Notes: a model not told the origin generated them from the sequence alone. DNA of 64,000 nt from GCA-2697345 sp002697345 (GCA_943787605.1 CALSNB010000001.1:992001-1056000); one strand, 5' to 3'; shown: positions 47,193 to 57,974, counted from the first letter of the stretch. Made by a program: numbers and translations.

Positions 47193-48390
47193 CTATATAA
47201 AACTTTTACCAACCCCTCGATTGCGTACACCAAGATACTTAGCAATTGATGCAGACACATCAACAAAGGGAACGTTACCTATTTCTTTTTCACCCAAACC
47301 TATACCAAAAATTGGAACACATTCACGGGTATGATCTGTTCCCGTCCAAGTTGGATCATTACCATGATCTGCAGTTAATATAACTAAATCATTTTGACGA
47401 ATCTTTTTTAATAAAACTGTTAACTTTAGATCAAACCATTCTAGATGTCTGGCATACCCCGAAACATCACGACGATGACCATACAAGCTATCAAACTCTA
47501 CAAAATTTGCGATATTCAGGCTACCATCGGAGGCGCTATCCAATAAATCATACAAATTTTCCATTAGTAATTTATCGGGTCCCGTTTTAGTTGATGAAAT
47601 ACCTTTGCTTGAAAATATATCGTCAATTTTTCCTAAAGAATTTACTTCTCTACCTTCTTCGAATGCCCATTCACAAAGTGTAGATGCCGGTGGTTCAATA
47701 GAGAAATCTTTTCTGTTGTCTGTTCGAGTAAAGCCACTTTTTTCGTCCCCAACAAAAGGCCTCGCAATCACCCTTCCAATTCTTCTAGAATGACAAAATG
47801 GTGCTAATTTACGGCATAATTCATAAAGCCGGTCTAGACCAAATTTCTCTTCGTGAACAGCAATTTGGACTACACTATCGGTCGAAGTGTAACAGATTGG
47901 CCATCCACTATTTAAGTGTTGTTTGCCAAATTTCTCTATTATTTCTGTACCAGAAGCGTGACAGTTGCCAAGTATGCCACTTGACCCTGAAAGTTCTTGG
48001 ATAAGATCTATAATCTCAGATGAAAAACTAAACTGTTTGTTCTTAAAATATTTCCATTTCCACGGCAACGGAGCTCCGAGCAACTCCCAATGGCCCGTAG
48101 GTGTATCTTTTCCTGGCGACGTTGGTGTAGCAACTCCCCAAAGTCCTTTAGGTTTTTCCAAGACCTCTATGTTACTTGAAGTTACTGACAAATTAAGGAT
48201 TGAATCTAAACCAAGGCTTTTAAAATTGGGAACATTCAACCTCCCTACTCTTCCGAGTGTTCGCTCGGCCAGTCGAACAAGCATTCAAAATATTACCTAA
48301 TGTGTTTGCACCTTCATCACCAAAATCCTTAGCATCTGGAGCTCCTCCACAACCGACAGAATCCATTACAATTAAAAAAGCTCTACTCAT
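47193..48390 (-). CDS. deoB: Phosphopentomutase DeoB, apparently broken by a +1 frameshift
   Basis: DeoB converts deoxyribose-1-phosphate to deoxyribose-5-phosphate. The ATG at 48390 overlaps the deoA stop (ATGA) and starts [20 protein letters not shown] with the metal Asp, then [19 protein letters not shown]. That frame ends soon, at a TAA about 18 codons later, but a second frame, open from 48284 to 47193, continues with [28 protein letters not shown] and [20 protein letters not shown]. Removing one base near 48255 (ACT-C-GGA) joins them into about 398 residues without gap or insertion, the family's normal length. It may be a sequencing error, a mutation or recoding. Confidence 0.85.
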
Positions 48391-49697
48391 TTAGAATCTA
48401 ACCGATGGATAAGGGTTGGTTCGGGTTTAAAATTATACGATATCGAAAATGCTCCTCGAACTATTGCTTCTACTCTTATTACGTCTTGCTCATTAGAGGC
48501 GTGCAAAATCGCAATAGGTGTTTTGAGATCAACTTTAGTTCCTATTTTAATTAGATCCGACAGCCCAACTGAGGGATCCACTTTATCGCTTTCTAATTTC
48601 CTCCCTCCACCTAAATTTAGTACTACTTGACCAAGAGCTTCCGTATCAATCCTATCAATATAGCCCGCCTTATTAGCTCTAATTTCTTTTACGACAGGTG
48701 ATTTAGGGAGATATTTAGCCCAATCACTCTCAAAGCTTTTTGGACCACCCATCTCAAAAACCATTCTAGAAAAATATTCCATAGCCCTACCCGACGATAT
48801 AGAGCCCTTTAATAGACACCTACTATCTTTGAGGCTTTGAGAAGGGTTATTAAGATTAATAAGTTCAGATCCTAGTTCGACAGTCACCTCCAATAATCTA
48901 TCATTAACTTGCATGCCGCTGAGGGTTTCCATTACAGATTTTACTTCCAGGCTATTACCTGCCGCATTTGCCAAAGGCTGTGACATATCAGTTAGAAGGG
49001 CAACTGTCGGACACCCTGCACCGTTGGCTACACCTATTAGTGATCTCGCTAATAACTCTGATTTTTCAAATTCTTTTATTACTGCTCCAGATCCAGTTTT
49101 TACATCTAAAACTAAGCTATCCAGACCTGCAGACAATTTCTTTGATAAAATAGATGCAGTTATTAAATCAAGACTATCAACTGTAGCAGTCACATCACGT
49201 ATTCTATAGAGACGCTGATCTGCTGGGGCTACGTCGTCTGAAGCTCCAACTATAGCGAGACCAGTTTTTTTTACTATTCGTTGAAACCTCTCCTTAGAAA
49301 TATCTGAAGAATAACCAGGAATTGACTCCAACTTATCCAGTGTACCTCCAGTATAACCCAATCCTCTTCCAGAAATCATAGGGACAAAAGCTCCACATGC
49401 TGCCAAAGCCGGTGCTAGTAATAATGAAACAGGATCACCCACACCACCTGTCGAATGTTTATCGAGAACTGGCCCAGGTAAATCCCATACTAATTGATCA
49501 CCACTATCTCGCATTCCCTTAGTTAAACCTACTCGAGCCTCGAGACTCAAGCCATTAAGGCAAACAGCCATAGCAAACGCCCCGATCTGCGCGTCACTTA
49601 CAATTGGGCTTGAAATCATAGACCCAAACTCCAACATATCAGTTTCAGTAATGTACTTCTTGTTACGAACCCGCTCTATTAAAGACCCCACATTCAT
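48387..49697 (-). CDS. deoA: Thymidine phosphorylase
   Basis: A 436-residue pyrimidine nucleoside phosphorylase. It releases thymine and deoxyribose-1-phosphate from thymidine. The substrate and phosphate motifs [20 protein letters not shown] and [17 protein letters not shown] are complete, as is [16 protein letters not shown]. Length is normal. It overlaps cdd by one base and deoB by four (ATGA). The product deoxyribose-1-phosphate is the substrate of DeoB, which is frameshifted here. Confidence 0.97.
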   Translation of the reverse strand: MNVGSLIERVRNKKYITETDMLEFGSMISSPIVSDAQIGAFAMAVCLNGLSLEARVGLTKGMRDSGDQLVWDLPGPVLDKHSTGGVGDPVSLLLAPALAACGAFVPMISGRGLGYTGGTLDKLESIPGYSSDISKERFQRIVKKTGLAIVGASDDVAPADQRLYRIRDVTATVDSLDLITASILSKKLSAGLDSLVLDVKTGSGAVIKEFEKSELLARSLIGVANGAGCPTVALLTDMSQPLANAAGNSLEVKSVMETLSGMQVNDRLLEVTVELGSELINLNNPSQSLKDSRCLLKGSISSGRAMEYFSRMVFEMGGPKSFESDWAKYLPKSPVVKEIRANKAGYIDRIDTEALGQVVLNLGGGRKLESDKVDPSVGLSDLIKIGTKVDLKTPIAILHASNEQDVIRVEAIVRGAFSISYNFKPEPTLIHRLDSK

Positions 49698-50098
49698 TAG
49701 AGCTTCATGAAACTCTGATCAAAAGCGCCAGGGAGTAATTCTTCCAATGAAGTGCTAATGATATCACCAGAAGTTGTAGCTAAAGAAATAACTATGGAAC
49801 CACTGCCAAACTCTGAAATTTTTTGTCGACAACCACCACATGGAGCAACAGGTTTTGAACTATCAGCTACTACGGTGAGCTCCTTTATTTCTCTATCACC
49901 CCCAGCGATCATAGATGCTATTGCTCCCGCTTCAGCGCACGTTCCCTCGGGGTATGCTATATTTTCAACATTACACCCTGTGTAGATTTTTCCAGATGAA
50001 CTCCTTAAGGCTGCCCCTACCAAAAAATTTGAATACGGCGCATAAGCATTTTTTTGCACCTTTATCGCCGCATTAAATAGCTCTCTTTCTTTAGACAT
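49697..50098 (-). CDS. cdd: Cytidine deaminase
   Basis: A 133-residue tetrameric-type cytidine deaminase (cytidine to uridine, deoxycytidine to deoxyuridine). The zinc site is GCNVENIAYPEGTCAEAGAI (Cys and catalytic Glu) and PCGGCRQKISEF. It is the first gene of the salvage operon cdd-deoA-deoB(-upp) and overlaps deoA by one base. Confidence 0.96.
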   Translation of the reverse strand: MSKERELFNAAIKVQKNAYAPYSNFLVGAALRSSSGKIYTGCNVENIAYPEGTCAEAGAIASMIAGGDREIKELTVVADSSKPVAPCGGCRQKISEFGSGSIVISLATTSGDIISTSLEELLPGAFDQSFMKL

Positions 50099-50158
50099 TG
50101 ATATAAACCTTTTACTTGAGATATCTACTTATCAGTATTGTTTGGAAATATAAAATAA

Positions 50159-52066
50159 TTAACCGATCGGATACCCACAGGAACTTAAAGCTACAGAAAT
50201 TTCTTTAAGGATAGTTGGATCATCAATAGTTGCAGGCATTTTGTATTCCTTGCCATTGGCAATAGAGAGCATAGTGGCCCGAAGTATTTTCCCTGAGCGA
50301 GTTTTTGGTAAACGATCAACTACACAAGCCAACTTAAAGGAGGCTACCGGTCCAATCTTACCTCTTACGTCACTGATAACTTCAGCTAAAATATCATTAT
50401 GCTTTCGATTACATCCACTATTTAAGCACAAAAAACCTAATGGAAGTTGGCCCTTAAGAGGGTCTGAAACTCCTATCACCGCACATTCGGCTATATCTGG
50501 ATGCCCTGCTAAAACTTCTTCAATTGCTCCAGTAGAAAGCCGGTGACCAGCAACATTAATAACATCATCGGTTCGAGCCATAATATAGATGTACCCATCT
50601 ATATCAATATATCCAGAATCACCGGTTTCATAATAGCCCGGAAATGTATCAAGATAACTTTTCGTATATCTTTCCTGCGCCTTCCAAAGAGTAGTTGCTG
50701 ATCCCGGAGGGAGTGGTAATTTAACTACAATAGCACCTAACTCACCAGCCTCGACTGCCAACCCTTGATCATCCAGTACTTGTATATTCCAACCTGGCAT
50801 TGCCACTGACGGAGAGCCTAATTTTATGGGCAATTGTTCTATTCCTAATGGATTAGCCGCCATCGGTGAGCCAGTTTCTGTCTGCCACCAATGATCTACA
50901 ATTGGGACATTTAACATTTTAGAAGCCCAATTAATCGTGTCAGGGTCCGCTCTCTCGCCAGCTAAAAATATTGCTTTTAAGGAAGTTAAATCATACCCGC
51001 TTACCAGATTTCCAAGTGGGTCTTCACGTTTAATAGCTCTGAAGGCAGTTGGGGCTGTAAAGAAAGTTTTTACTTTATACTCGTCCATAATACGCCAAAA
51101 GGTACCAGCATCGGGCGTACCTACCGGCTTTCCTTCAAAAAGAACTGTAGTATTTCCATTCAACAAAGGTGCGTACACAATATAACTATGTCCAACCACC
51201 CAACCCACATCCGAAGCAGCCCAATAAACATCTCCAGGATTAACATCAAAAATATTTGACATAGACCAATGCAAAGCAACCATGTGCCCTGCCGTAGGTC
51301 TAACCACGCCCTTGGGTTCACCCGTAGTTCCAGAAGTGTATAGGATATATAAAGGGTGATCACCACTGACTGGAACACAATCCACAGGCGCACTGTTAGT
51401 TTTTAAATCATCCCAATCGATATCTCTTCCTGGTAATAATGTTGCTTTCAATTGGTCTCTCTGGTGTATCACACAAAACAATGGTTTGTGGGCTGATATT
51501 TCTATCGCACCATCCAAAAGTGGTTTATAGTCAATAACTTTATTTCCTTCGATCCCACAACTTCCTGCAATAATAGCTTTTGGTTTTGCATCGTTTATTC
51601 GAGTAGCAAGCTCATTGGACGCAAAACCACCAAAAACGACCGAATGAATAGCTCCAAGACGCGCACATGCAAGCATTGCTTCTATGGCCTCAGGTACCAT
51701 TGGCATATATATGATTACTCGATCTCCTGCTATTATACCTTTATTTCTTAGCCCTCCTGCTAAAAGTGCTACTTTTTTTTGTAACTCAGAGTAGCTAATA
51801 GCCCTTTTAGTTAAGGTTACTGGACTATCATAAAGTATTGCTGTTAGATCACCATTACCTGCCTCCACATGCCTGTCCACTGCATTCCAACAACAGTTTA
51901 CACTTGAGTCTTTAAACCAGCTAGATGTGTTTTCATCCTCAAAAAGTGCTCTACTTGGTTTCTTAAACCAGTCAATCCCTTCAGCAGCCTCCATCCAAAA
52001 CGTTTCAGGATTTAGCTGCCATTTAGCGTAGACGTCATCGTAACCCACAAAATACTCCACTTTCAT
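50159..52066 (-). CDS. prpE: Propionyl-CoA synthetase
   Basis: A 635-residue acyl-CoA synthetase of the acetyl/propionyl type. The start YDDVYAKWQLNPETFWMEAAE, the P-loop ILYTSGTTGEPKGVVR (residues 241-256), the WQTETGSPMAANPLG motif and the C-terminal Lys in KTRSGKILRATM are those of PrpE. It should activate propionate from fatty acid, amino acid or DMSP breakdown. Acetate activity is likely too. It is a single gene, 75 bases from maeB upstream. The annotation as acetyl-CoA synthetase (Acs) is less likely because of the DVY start and length. Confidence 0.88.
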   Translation of the reverse strand: MKVEYFVGYDDVYAKWQLNPETFWMEAAEGIDWFKKPSRALFEDENTSSWFKDSSVNCCWNAVDRHVEAGNGDLTAILYDSPVTLTKRAISYSELQKKVALLAGGLRNKGIIAGDRVIIYMPMVPEAIEAMLACARLGAIHSVVFGGFASNELATRINDAKPKAIIAGSCGIEGNKVIDYKPLLDGAIEISAHKPLFCVIHQRDQLKATLLPGRDIDWDDLKTNSAPVDCVPVSGDHPLYILYTSGTTGEPKGVVRPTAGHMVALHWSMSNIFDVNPGDVYWAASDVGWVVGHSYIVYAPLLNGNTTVLFEGKPVGTPDAGTFWRIMDEYKVKTFFTAPTAFRAIKREDPLGNLVSGYDLTSLKAIFLAGERADPDTINWASKMLNVPIVDHWWQTETGSPMAANPLGIEQLPIKLGSPSVAMPGWNIQVLDDQGLAVEAGELGAIVVKLPLPPGSATTLWKAQERYTKSYLDTFPGYYETGDSGYIDIDGYIYIMARTDDVINVAGHRLSTGAIEEVLAGHPDIAECAVIGVSDPLKGQLPLGFLCLNSGCNRKHNDILAEVISDVRGKIGPVASFKLACVVDRLPKTRSGKILRATMLSIANGKEYKMPATIDDPTILKEISVALSSCGYPIG

Positions 52067-52141
52067 CTTAAAAATTATATTTTTACATGTGCCTGATCTA
52101 ATTACCTATTAATAAAGTATATATAACTTAAAAAAATAAAC

Positions 52142-54421
52142 TTAACCATATTCAGACACTGGTGTTCCTGCCAATGCAGAAATATTTAACAAACCTCTAG
52201 CAGTTATAGCAGGGGTAACTATATGCGCACGGTTACCCATTCCCATCAAAATTGGGCCAACTTCTGTACCACCCGCTTTTATCTTTAAGATATTTCTTAC
52301 TGCTGACGCGGCATCTGTATTTGCAAACACCAAAACATTCGCTGAACCAGAAAACCTAGAATCTGGAAAAATCCTCTTTCGTAGCTCTTCATCCAAAGCT
52401 GAGTCAGTATGCATTTCCCCTTCATACATAAAATCTCTACTTTTACTATCAAGAATTTCTAATGCTTCACGCATTCTCCTACCTGTATCACAATCCAGAT
52501 TACCAAACTGAGAATGGGAGCAAAGGGAGATTTTAGGTTCAATACCAAAACGTCGAACATGTCTTGCTGACGCAATAACAGTGTTAGCTATTTTACGTGG
52601 AGTTGGTTCTGAATATACATTTGTATCAGTTATAAAAAGTGGTCCATCTTCTAAAATCATCAAAGAAAGAGCAGCGATTGGGTGTAAAGCACCACTACCT
52701 AATACATCCTGAATATATTTTAGATGCCATCGATATTGACCAAATGTACCACATATTAAACTATCTGCCTCTCCGCGATGGACCATTACTGCGGCTATAG
52801 CAGTCGTATTGGTCCGCATAATCCTACGCGCTAGTTCCGGAGTGACTCCTCTCCTTTGCATAATTGATAAATAAGTTGTCCAATAGTCCCGATACCGCGA
52901 GTCATTCTGAGGATCCACCAACTCAAAGTCCTTATCAGCCTGCATTAACAAACCGGCTCGATCTATTTTTCGAAAAATTACGTCCCTTCTACCAATAAGA
53001 ATTGGTCTATCAGTAGTTTCTTCTAGTACTGCAGATGCCGCTCTTAAAACTCTTTCACTCTCTCCTTCCGCAAACACCACTTTGCGAGATTGTTTGGACG
53101 CCGCATCAAAAACTGGCCTCATTAACAAAGCAGATTTTGATATAGAGTTATCTAAAGACTCTCGGTAAGAGTCAAAGTCCTCGATAGGCCTAGTTGCCAC
53201 CCCACTTTCAATAGCAGCCTTCGCAACGGCTGAAGCTACCACCCCCATTAAACGTGGATCGAAAGGTTTTGGAATTAGGTAATCTCTTCCAAAGGACATT
53301 TTCTCTCCGCGATATGCTTCAGCAGCTTCAGCAGAACTTGTAGCCCTAGCCAATTGAGCTATCCCATTGACACAAGCAATTTTCATTTCATCATTGATCT
53401 CAGATGCACCTACATCCAACGCACCCCTAAAAATGAATGGAAAACATAATACATTATTAACTTGGTTTGGAAAATCTGATCGGCCAGTTGCTATTATAGC
53501 ATCAGGACGGACAGAGAGGACTTCCTTTGGTAAAATTTCTGGATCTGGGTTTGCTAACGCAAATATTATAGGGGAAGAAGCCATTTTTTTTACCATCTGA
53601 GTGGTTAAAACGCCTTTTGCTGAAAGCCCAAGAAACAAATCTGCATTAGCAATAATCTCGTTTAAGTCACGTAGTTTTGTATCTTGCGAAAAGTCACTTT
53701 TATGTGAATCTTTCTCTTCCTGACGCCCTTCATAAACAACGCCATTTAGATCATATAGCCATATATTTTTTTTTCTTACACCAAGTTTTATTAACATATT
53801 CAAACAAGCTATTCCTGCCGCGCCCCCCCCCGTGGATACAACCTTAATATCTCTAAATTTCTTCTTACTAACTAATAATGCATTTGTAACAGCCGCCCCA
53901 ACGACAATTGCAGTTCCATGCTGATCATCATGAAAAACAGGAATCTTCATTTTCTCTCTGCATATTTTCTCAACAATAAAGCAGTCAGGAGCCTTTATAT
54001 CCTCTAGGTTAATAGCTCCAAATGTTGGCTCCATTGAACAAATTATCTCTGCAAGTTTATACGGATTTGTTTCTCTTAACTCGATATCAAAGCAATCAAT
54101 ATTTGCAAACTTCTTAAACAGTACCGCCTTTCCTTCCATTACAGGCTTTGCAGCAAGACTTCCAATATCTCCCAAGCCCAAAACAGCACTACCATTAGTC
54201 ACGACACCAACAAGATTACCTCTTATGGTATATTCACTTACTAGATCAGGGTTAGACTTAATAGCTAAGGAAGCCTCTGCGACACCAGGGGTATATGCTC
54301 GAGATAAATCCCTACCGTTAGCTAAAGGTTTGGTAGCTCTTACCTCCAGCTTTCCTGGCTTTGGGTATCGGTGATAATCAAGCGCTGCCTGAGTGAAAAC
54401 TTTTTTTCTTTCTGTAGTCAA
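52142..54421 (-). CDS. maeB: NADP-dependent malic enzyme, MaeB type (with phosphotransacetylase domain)
   Basis: A 759-residue two-domain protein. The malic-enzyme part (residues 1-420) carries KVFTQAALDYHRYPKPGKLE, the active-site segment VFHDDQHGTAIV and the NADP loop VVSTGGGAAGIACLNML; the second part (about 430-759) is a phosphotransacetylase-like domain (VVFAEGESERVLRAA, GTEVGPILMGMGNRAHIV) that is thought to be regulatory in MaeB. It decarboxylates malate to pyruvate with NADPH. A perfect 26-bp palindrome lies 15 bases upstream of the start, probably an operator. Confidence 0.95.
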   Translation of the reverse strand: MTTERKKVFTQAALDYHRYPKPGKLEVRATKPLANGRDLSRAYTPGVAEASLAIKSNPDLVSEYTIRGNLVGVVTNGSAVLGLGDIGSLAAKPVMEGKAVLFKKFANIDCFDIELRETNPYKLAEIICSMEPTFGAINLEDIKAPDCFIVEKICREKMKIPVFHDDQHGTAIVVGAAVTNALLVSKKKFRDIKVVSTGGGAAGIACLNMLIKLGVRKKNIWLYDLNGVVYEGRQEEKDSHKSDFSQDTKLRDLNEIIANADLFLGLSAKGVLTTQMVKKMASSPIIFALANPDPEILPKEVLSVRPDAIIATGRSDFPNQVNNVLCFPFIFRGALDVGASEINDEMKIACVNGIAQLARATSSAEAAEAYRGEKMSFGRDYLIPKPFDPRLMGVVASAVAKAAIESGVATRPIEDFDSYRESLDNSISKSALLMRPVFDAASKQSRKVVFAEGESERVLRAASAVLEETTDRPILIGRRDVIFRKIDRAGLLMQADKDFELVDPQNDSRYRDYWTTYLSIMQRRGVTPELARRIMRTNTTAIAAVMVHRGEADSLICGTFGQYRWHLKYIQDVLGSGALHPIAALSLMILEDGPLFITDTNVYSEPTPRKIANTVIASARHVRRFGIEPKISLCSHSQFGNLDCDTGRRMREALEILDSKSRDFMYEGEMHTDSALDEELRKRIFPDSRFSGSANVLVFANTDAASAVRNILKIKAGGTEVGPILMGMGNRAHIVTPAITARGLLNISALAGTPVSEYG

Positions 54422-54729
54422 TAACTTTACTCCTAAATTTAGTTTAATATTAAACTAAATTGCATATAACCTATTTAACTCTACTTCTTTAGCTTAAATC
54501 AAGTTTCGCATATTATCTTTCCTAAAGCTATATTTTTCGAAAATTTAAATAATTCATACTGCTAATACGAAATAAATTTTTATTAAAGAAGTTAAAAGTA
54601 ATCTACCTTCTTTTCAAATATGTTGGGAATGCGGTTTATGTCTTTTTTAATCTGATTATCAGTCAGTAGCTGTATTATCTGAACATCAAATAAGAATCAG
54701 GTTGGCGCTTTTCAAACAAAAAATTATAA
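54422..54729. other. Intergenic region, 308 bases, between maeB and nadK
   Basis: Apart from the 26-bp palindrome near its maeB side, the region is AT-rich sequence without an open frame supported by a ribosome site. I see no RNA fold worth naming. It must hold the maeB promoter on the minus strand. Both neighbouring genes are read leftwards, so the nadK transcript ends here; no T-tailed hairpin is obvious. Confidence 0.6.
54436..54461. promoter_or_regulatory. Perfect 26-bp palindrome before maeB, probable operator
   Basis: The two 13-base halves AATTTAGTTTAAT and ATTAAACTAAATT are exact complements without spacer. The element is 14 bases from the maeB start, where a bound dimer would block transcription or translation. 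The core AGTTTAATATTAAACT looks like a repressor site, but no regulator is assigned. Confidence 0.6.
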
Positions 54730-55497
54730 CTAAGCAAATTGCTCTGTAATTAATCTTTCCTCTAACCCGTGGCCAGGATCAAAAAGAATTTTGTGAACAA
54801 TAGCTGGCTCTGTTTCAATCTCAACAGACGTTACTGATCCAGCAGCTCTACTATCAGCAAAAGCTACTACCGGACGTTTTTCTGATTCCAAGACATCTAA
54901 CCGCACCTTTGCGATCTTCGGCAACAAAGCCCCTCTCCATCGTCTGGGACGAAATGCCGACATAGCAGTTAAGGCTAAAACATCACTTCCTATTGGTAAA
55001 ATTGGACCATGGGCCGAATAGTTGTAAGCGGTTGATCCTGCAGGAGTGCAGACTAGTGCTCCATCACACACAAGTTCCTCTATTCTAACTTTCCCATCAA
55101 CTGATACCTTAAGTTTAGCAGCCTGTGCGCCATTTCGTAACAAAGACACTTCATTAATTGCTAAAGAATCGTGTGTATAGCCAGTCGAACTGACAGCTCG
55201 CATTCTAAGAGGGTTAATTAACTCTTCTTGGCTCTTTTCAAGCCTACTTTGTAGATCTTGTTTACGAAAATCATTCATTAAGAAACCTACTGTACCACAA
55301 TTCATACCGTATACGGGGCGATTTAAAGGTTGAGTTATATGCAGGGTTTCCAACATAAAGCCATCACCACCCAAGGCGACTATTACATCACTTTCGCTTG
55401 CCTCCACTTGACCGTAGGTCTCAACCAAGCTTTTCAGCGCGTTACAAGCCTCAAGCGTATTCGAGGCCATAAATGAAAGCTTATACTTTTTTACCAT
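54730..55497 (-). CDS. nadK: NAD kinase
   Basis: A 255-residue NAD kinase. The diacylglycerol-kinase-like GGDG motif is in VIVALGGDGFMLETL (about residues 43-57), followed by GMNCGTVGFLMND and the NE pair in AINEVSLLRN, and the C-terminal VCTPAGSTAYNYSAHGPILP. It phosphorylates NAD to NADP, which the neighbouring MaeB then uses. The length is short but normal for alphaproteobacteria. Confidence 0.95.
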   Translation of the reverse strand: MVKKYKLSFMASNTLEACNALKSLVETYGQVEASESDVIVALGGDGFMLETLHITQPLNRPVYGMNCGTVGFLMNDFRKQDLQSRLEKSQEELINPLRMRAVSSTGYTHDSLAINEVSLLRNGAQAAKLKVSVDGKVRIEELVCDGALVCTPAGSTAYNYSAHGPILPIGSDVLALTAMSAFRPRRWRGALLPKIAKVRLDVLESEKRPVVAFADSRAAGSVTSVEIETEPAIVHKILFDPGHGLEERLITEQFA

Positions 55498-55657
55498 AAT
55501 TCAAGTCCGATGCTCTATTAATTGCTTGTACCAAATAAATTGTAAGTATTACAAATTAATTTAAAGTATTAAAGCACACAATACGAGTTTACTTTTTAGT
55601 TAATCACTCTAAATACAAATAAACAATTATTATATTTACAAATTATTTGAGGTGAGA

Positions 55658-56941
55658 ATGGTTATCCCTTACAACAAGAATTTTTTTAAACAAGGTCTAA
55701 ATGATAGTGATCCAGAGTTATATAGCTCTATTAAAAAGGAGCTTTCACGCCAACAAGAAGAAATAGAACTAATAGCTTCAGAAAACATTACATCTCGGGC
55801 TGTGATGGAAGCTCAAGGCTCTATCATGACTAATAAATATGCTGAAGGATATCCAGGAAAGCGATATTACGGCGGCTGTGAATATGTTGATGTTGCCGAA
55901 AACTTAGCTATTTCAAGAGCCTGCAAATTATTTGATTGTAATTATGCTAACGTTCAACCCAATTCTGGCTCCCAGGCTAATCAGGCAGTTTTTTTAGCTC
56001 TACTGAGTCCAGGAGACACTATACTTGGAATGAGTCTGGATGGCGGAGGGCATTTAACTCACGGTGCAAAGCCAAACTTATCAGGAAAGTGGTTTAATGC
56101 CATTCAATATGGCGTAGATGTGAATACACTTGAAATAGATTATGAAGAGGTAAAATTTTTAGCAAAAAAGAATCTACCTAAACTAATTATTGCAGGGGGC
56201 TCAGCTATACCACGTCAAATAGATTTCAAAAAAATGCGTGAAATAGCAGATCTTGTAGGGGCTTATCTAATGGTTGATATGGCCCATCTTTCGGGACTTG
56301 TTGCTGCCAAGGAACATCCAAGTCCTTTCCCTTATGCTCATGTGGTAACTTCAACAACGCATAAAACTCTCCGTGGACCACGTGGAGGAATCATTCTTTC
56401 AAATGATGAAATTCTTGCAAAGAAATTTAACTCAGCAATATTTCCAGGGTTACAGGGAGGCCCACTTATGCATGTTATTGCAGCTAAGGCAGTAGCATTT
56501 GGAGAAGCACTTACTCCTGAATTCAAAGAGTACACAAAAAATGTTATAATAAATGCAAAAGCTCTCTCAGATGAGTTAATTAACGGTGGTTTAGCCGTTA
56601 TAACGGGTGGAACAGATACTCATGTACTACTAGTAGATTTGAGGCCAAAAGGTGTCACAGGACGAGCTACAGAAATAGCTCTCGGTAACGCTAACATCAC
56701 CTGTAATAAAAATAGCATTCCGTTTGATACCGAAAAACCTACTATAACTAGTGGTATCCGTTTAGGAACTCCAGCAGGAACTACACGCGGTTTTTCTCAA
56801 TTGGAATTTAGATTAATCGGTAAAATGATAGTAAAAGTAGTAGATGGTTTAGGGAAACATGGAGAAGAAGAAAACATAGAGATAGAAAAATCTGTAAAAC
56901 AGGAGGTTTTAAATCTCTGTAAGCAGTTTCCTATTTATTGA
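55658..56941 (+). CDS. glyA: Serine hydroxymethyltransferase
   Basis: A 427-residue PLP enzyme that interconverts serine and glycine with tetrahydrofolate. The PLP Lys is in [19 protein letters not shown], and other conserved parts are [34 protein letters not shown] and [16 protein letters not shown] at 55652 could be read as start, but GAGG placed seven bases upstream supports the ATG at 55658. It stands alone; TTGTAA-GTA-TTACAA lies in its upstream region. Confidence 0.97.
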   Translation: MVIPYNKNFFKQGLNDSDPELYSSIKKELSRQQEEIELIASENITSRAVMEAQGSIMTNKYAEGYPGKRYYGGCEYVDVAENLAISRACKLFDCNYANVQPNSGSQANQAVFLALLSPGDTILGMSLDGGGHLTHGAKPNLSGKWFNAIQYGVDVNTLEIDYEEVKFLAKKNLPKLIIAGGSAIPRQIDFKKMREIADLVGAYLMVDMAHLSGLVAAKEHPSPFPYAHVVTSTTHKTLRGPRGGIILSNDEILAKKFNSAIFPGLQGGPLMHVIAAKAVAFGEALTPEFKEYTKNVIINAKALSDELINGGLAVITGGTDTHVLLVDLRPKGVTGRATEIALGNANITCNKNSIPFDTEKPTITSGIRLGTPAGTTRGFSQLEFRLIGKMIVKVVDGLGKHGEEENIEIEKSVKQEVLNLCKQFPIY

Positions 56942-56962
56942 TAATTTCTTTAAAATGAAAAT

Positions 56963-57559
56963 CTAATTATCTACTATCATAACAGATTTGTACGCCATTT
57001 CACTATAAATCTCCTCAACATCATCAAGGCTCAATCTGCCATCAGTTCGATACCATTTTAGCACTCCATTCAGCATAGCTATTATGGCCAGTGCAGTAAG
57101 TTTTACATCTTGAATATCAAAATAACCCTGATCGCGTCCAAAAGTTAGAATTTCCTCTAATGATTTCTCATATTCGCTTCGTAAAGAATTTACATGATCA
57201 AAATTTTCTCCTGTCAAATTTTTCAACTCATTATAAGATATATTCACATGCTCTATGCGACTTATATGAAACCGTATATGAAACTTTGTAAAAGCTTTTA
57301 ATCTCTTATCTGGCTCTATTTCTACATTCTCTAACCCCCAATTTTTTAACACAGAGTCCATATGTGTTTTCAAAAGATCAAAAAGTAAGGCCTGTTTATT
57401 AGGCGTATATAAATATAATGTGCCAACTTGAAGATCCACTTTCGAAGCAATCCTTCTCATAGAAACTGCCGCGTAACCGTATTGAGAAAAAAGGTTTAAG
57501 GCCACTTTTCGGATGCGTAACTCTGTTAGCTTTGAATCAGAACCTTTTGTGCGAGCCAT
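56963..57559 (-). CDS. TetR-family transcriptional regulator
   Basis: A 198-residue TetR regulator. The DNA-binding domain is at the N-terminus (RIRKVALNLFSQYGYAAVSM then RIASKVDLQVGTLYLYTPNK, residues about 16-57). The ligand-binding part is helical and not assignable. It is convergent with glyA and divergent from a small lipoprotein gene; neither neighbour clearly suggests a target. No operator palindrome was found in the 121 bases before it. Confidence 0.88.
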   Translation of the reverse strand: MARTKGSDSKLTELRIRKVALNLFSQYGYAAVSMRRIASKVDLQVGTLYLYTPNKQALLFDLLKTHMDSVLKNWGLENVEIEPDKRLKAFTKFHIRFHISRIEHVNISYNELKNLTGENFDHVNSLRSEYEKSLEEILTFGRDQGYFDIQDVKLTALAIIAMLNGVLKWYRTDGRLSLDDVEEIYSEMAYKSVMIVDN

Positions 57560-57680
57560 TATAGGAGTCTATAGAAACTAAAAATCATTTCAAGTCTTGC
57601 TTGCTACGTTACCCATATCATCCTATCCTAATATTCTTACTTTTATCCTAAAACCCTTCAGTCAATTAGGTTAATTTTAT

Positions 57681-57974
57681 ATGCGTTTATTTCTTTTTTT
57701 GTCCTTAACTCTTATAGGATGCAACCCAATGCTTCCAACATACAAACTCTCTGATGAAACGCAGGGGCTCAAGTATCATGACCTTATTCCAGTACATTCT
57801 TTACCAATCGTTGATACCACAAAAAATGAACATAAATCTAATAATACAGATAAAGAGTTCAAAGAAAAGATGCTCGTCTTAAAGTGTAGATCATCTGCAC
57901 TTAAAAATAAAAATAAATATTCTCCTAAAAAAGTAGAAATTTTACTACAAAAATGTAGCAAACAAAAAAAATAA
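57681..57974 (+). CDS. Small predicted lipoprotein
   Basis: A 97-residue protein starting MRLFLFLSLTLIGCNPM, a lipoprotein signal with lipobox LIGC (Cys14). The mature part is polar and Lys-rich, with two Cys residues near the C-terminus (LKCRSSALKNK and LLQKCSKQKK). Short lipoproteins with a RxxxLRARAAALR-like tail are known to me from Rhodobacteraceae, without function. It lies 71 bases before hom and may be transcribed with it. Confidence 0.65.
   Translation: MRLFLFLSLTLIGCNPMLPTYKLSDETQGLKYHDLIPVHSLPIVDTTKNEHKSNNTDKEFKEKMLVLKCRSSALKNKNKYSPKKVEILLQKCSKQKK

Noticed and set aside
55540..55554. TTGTAA-GTA-TTACAA inverted repeat upstream of glyA
   Set aside because: Short AT-rich arms of six bases are expected often in this composition; no context supports an operator, and no riboswitch fold was found before glyA.
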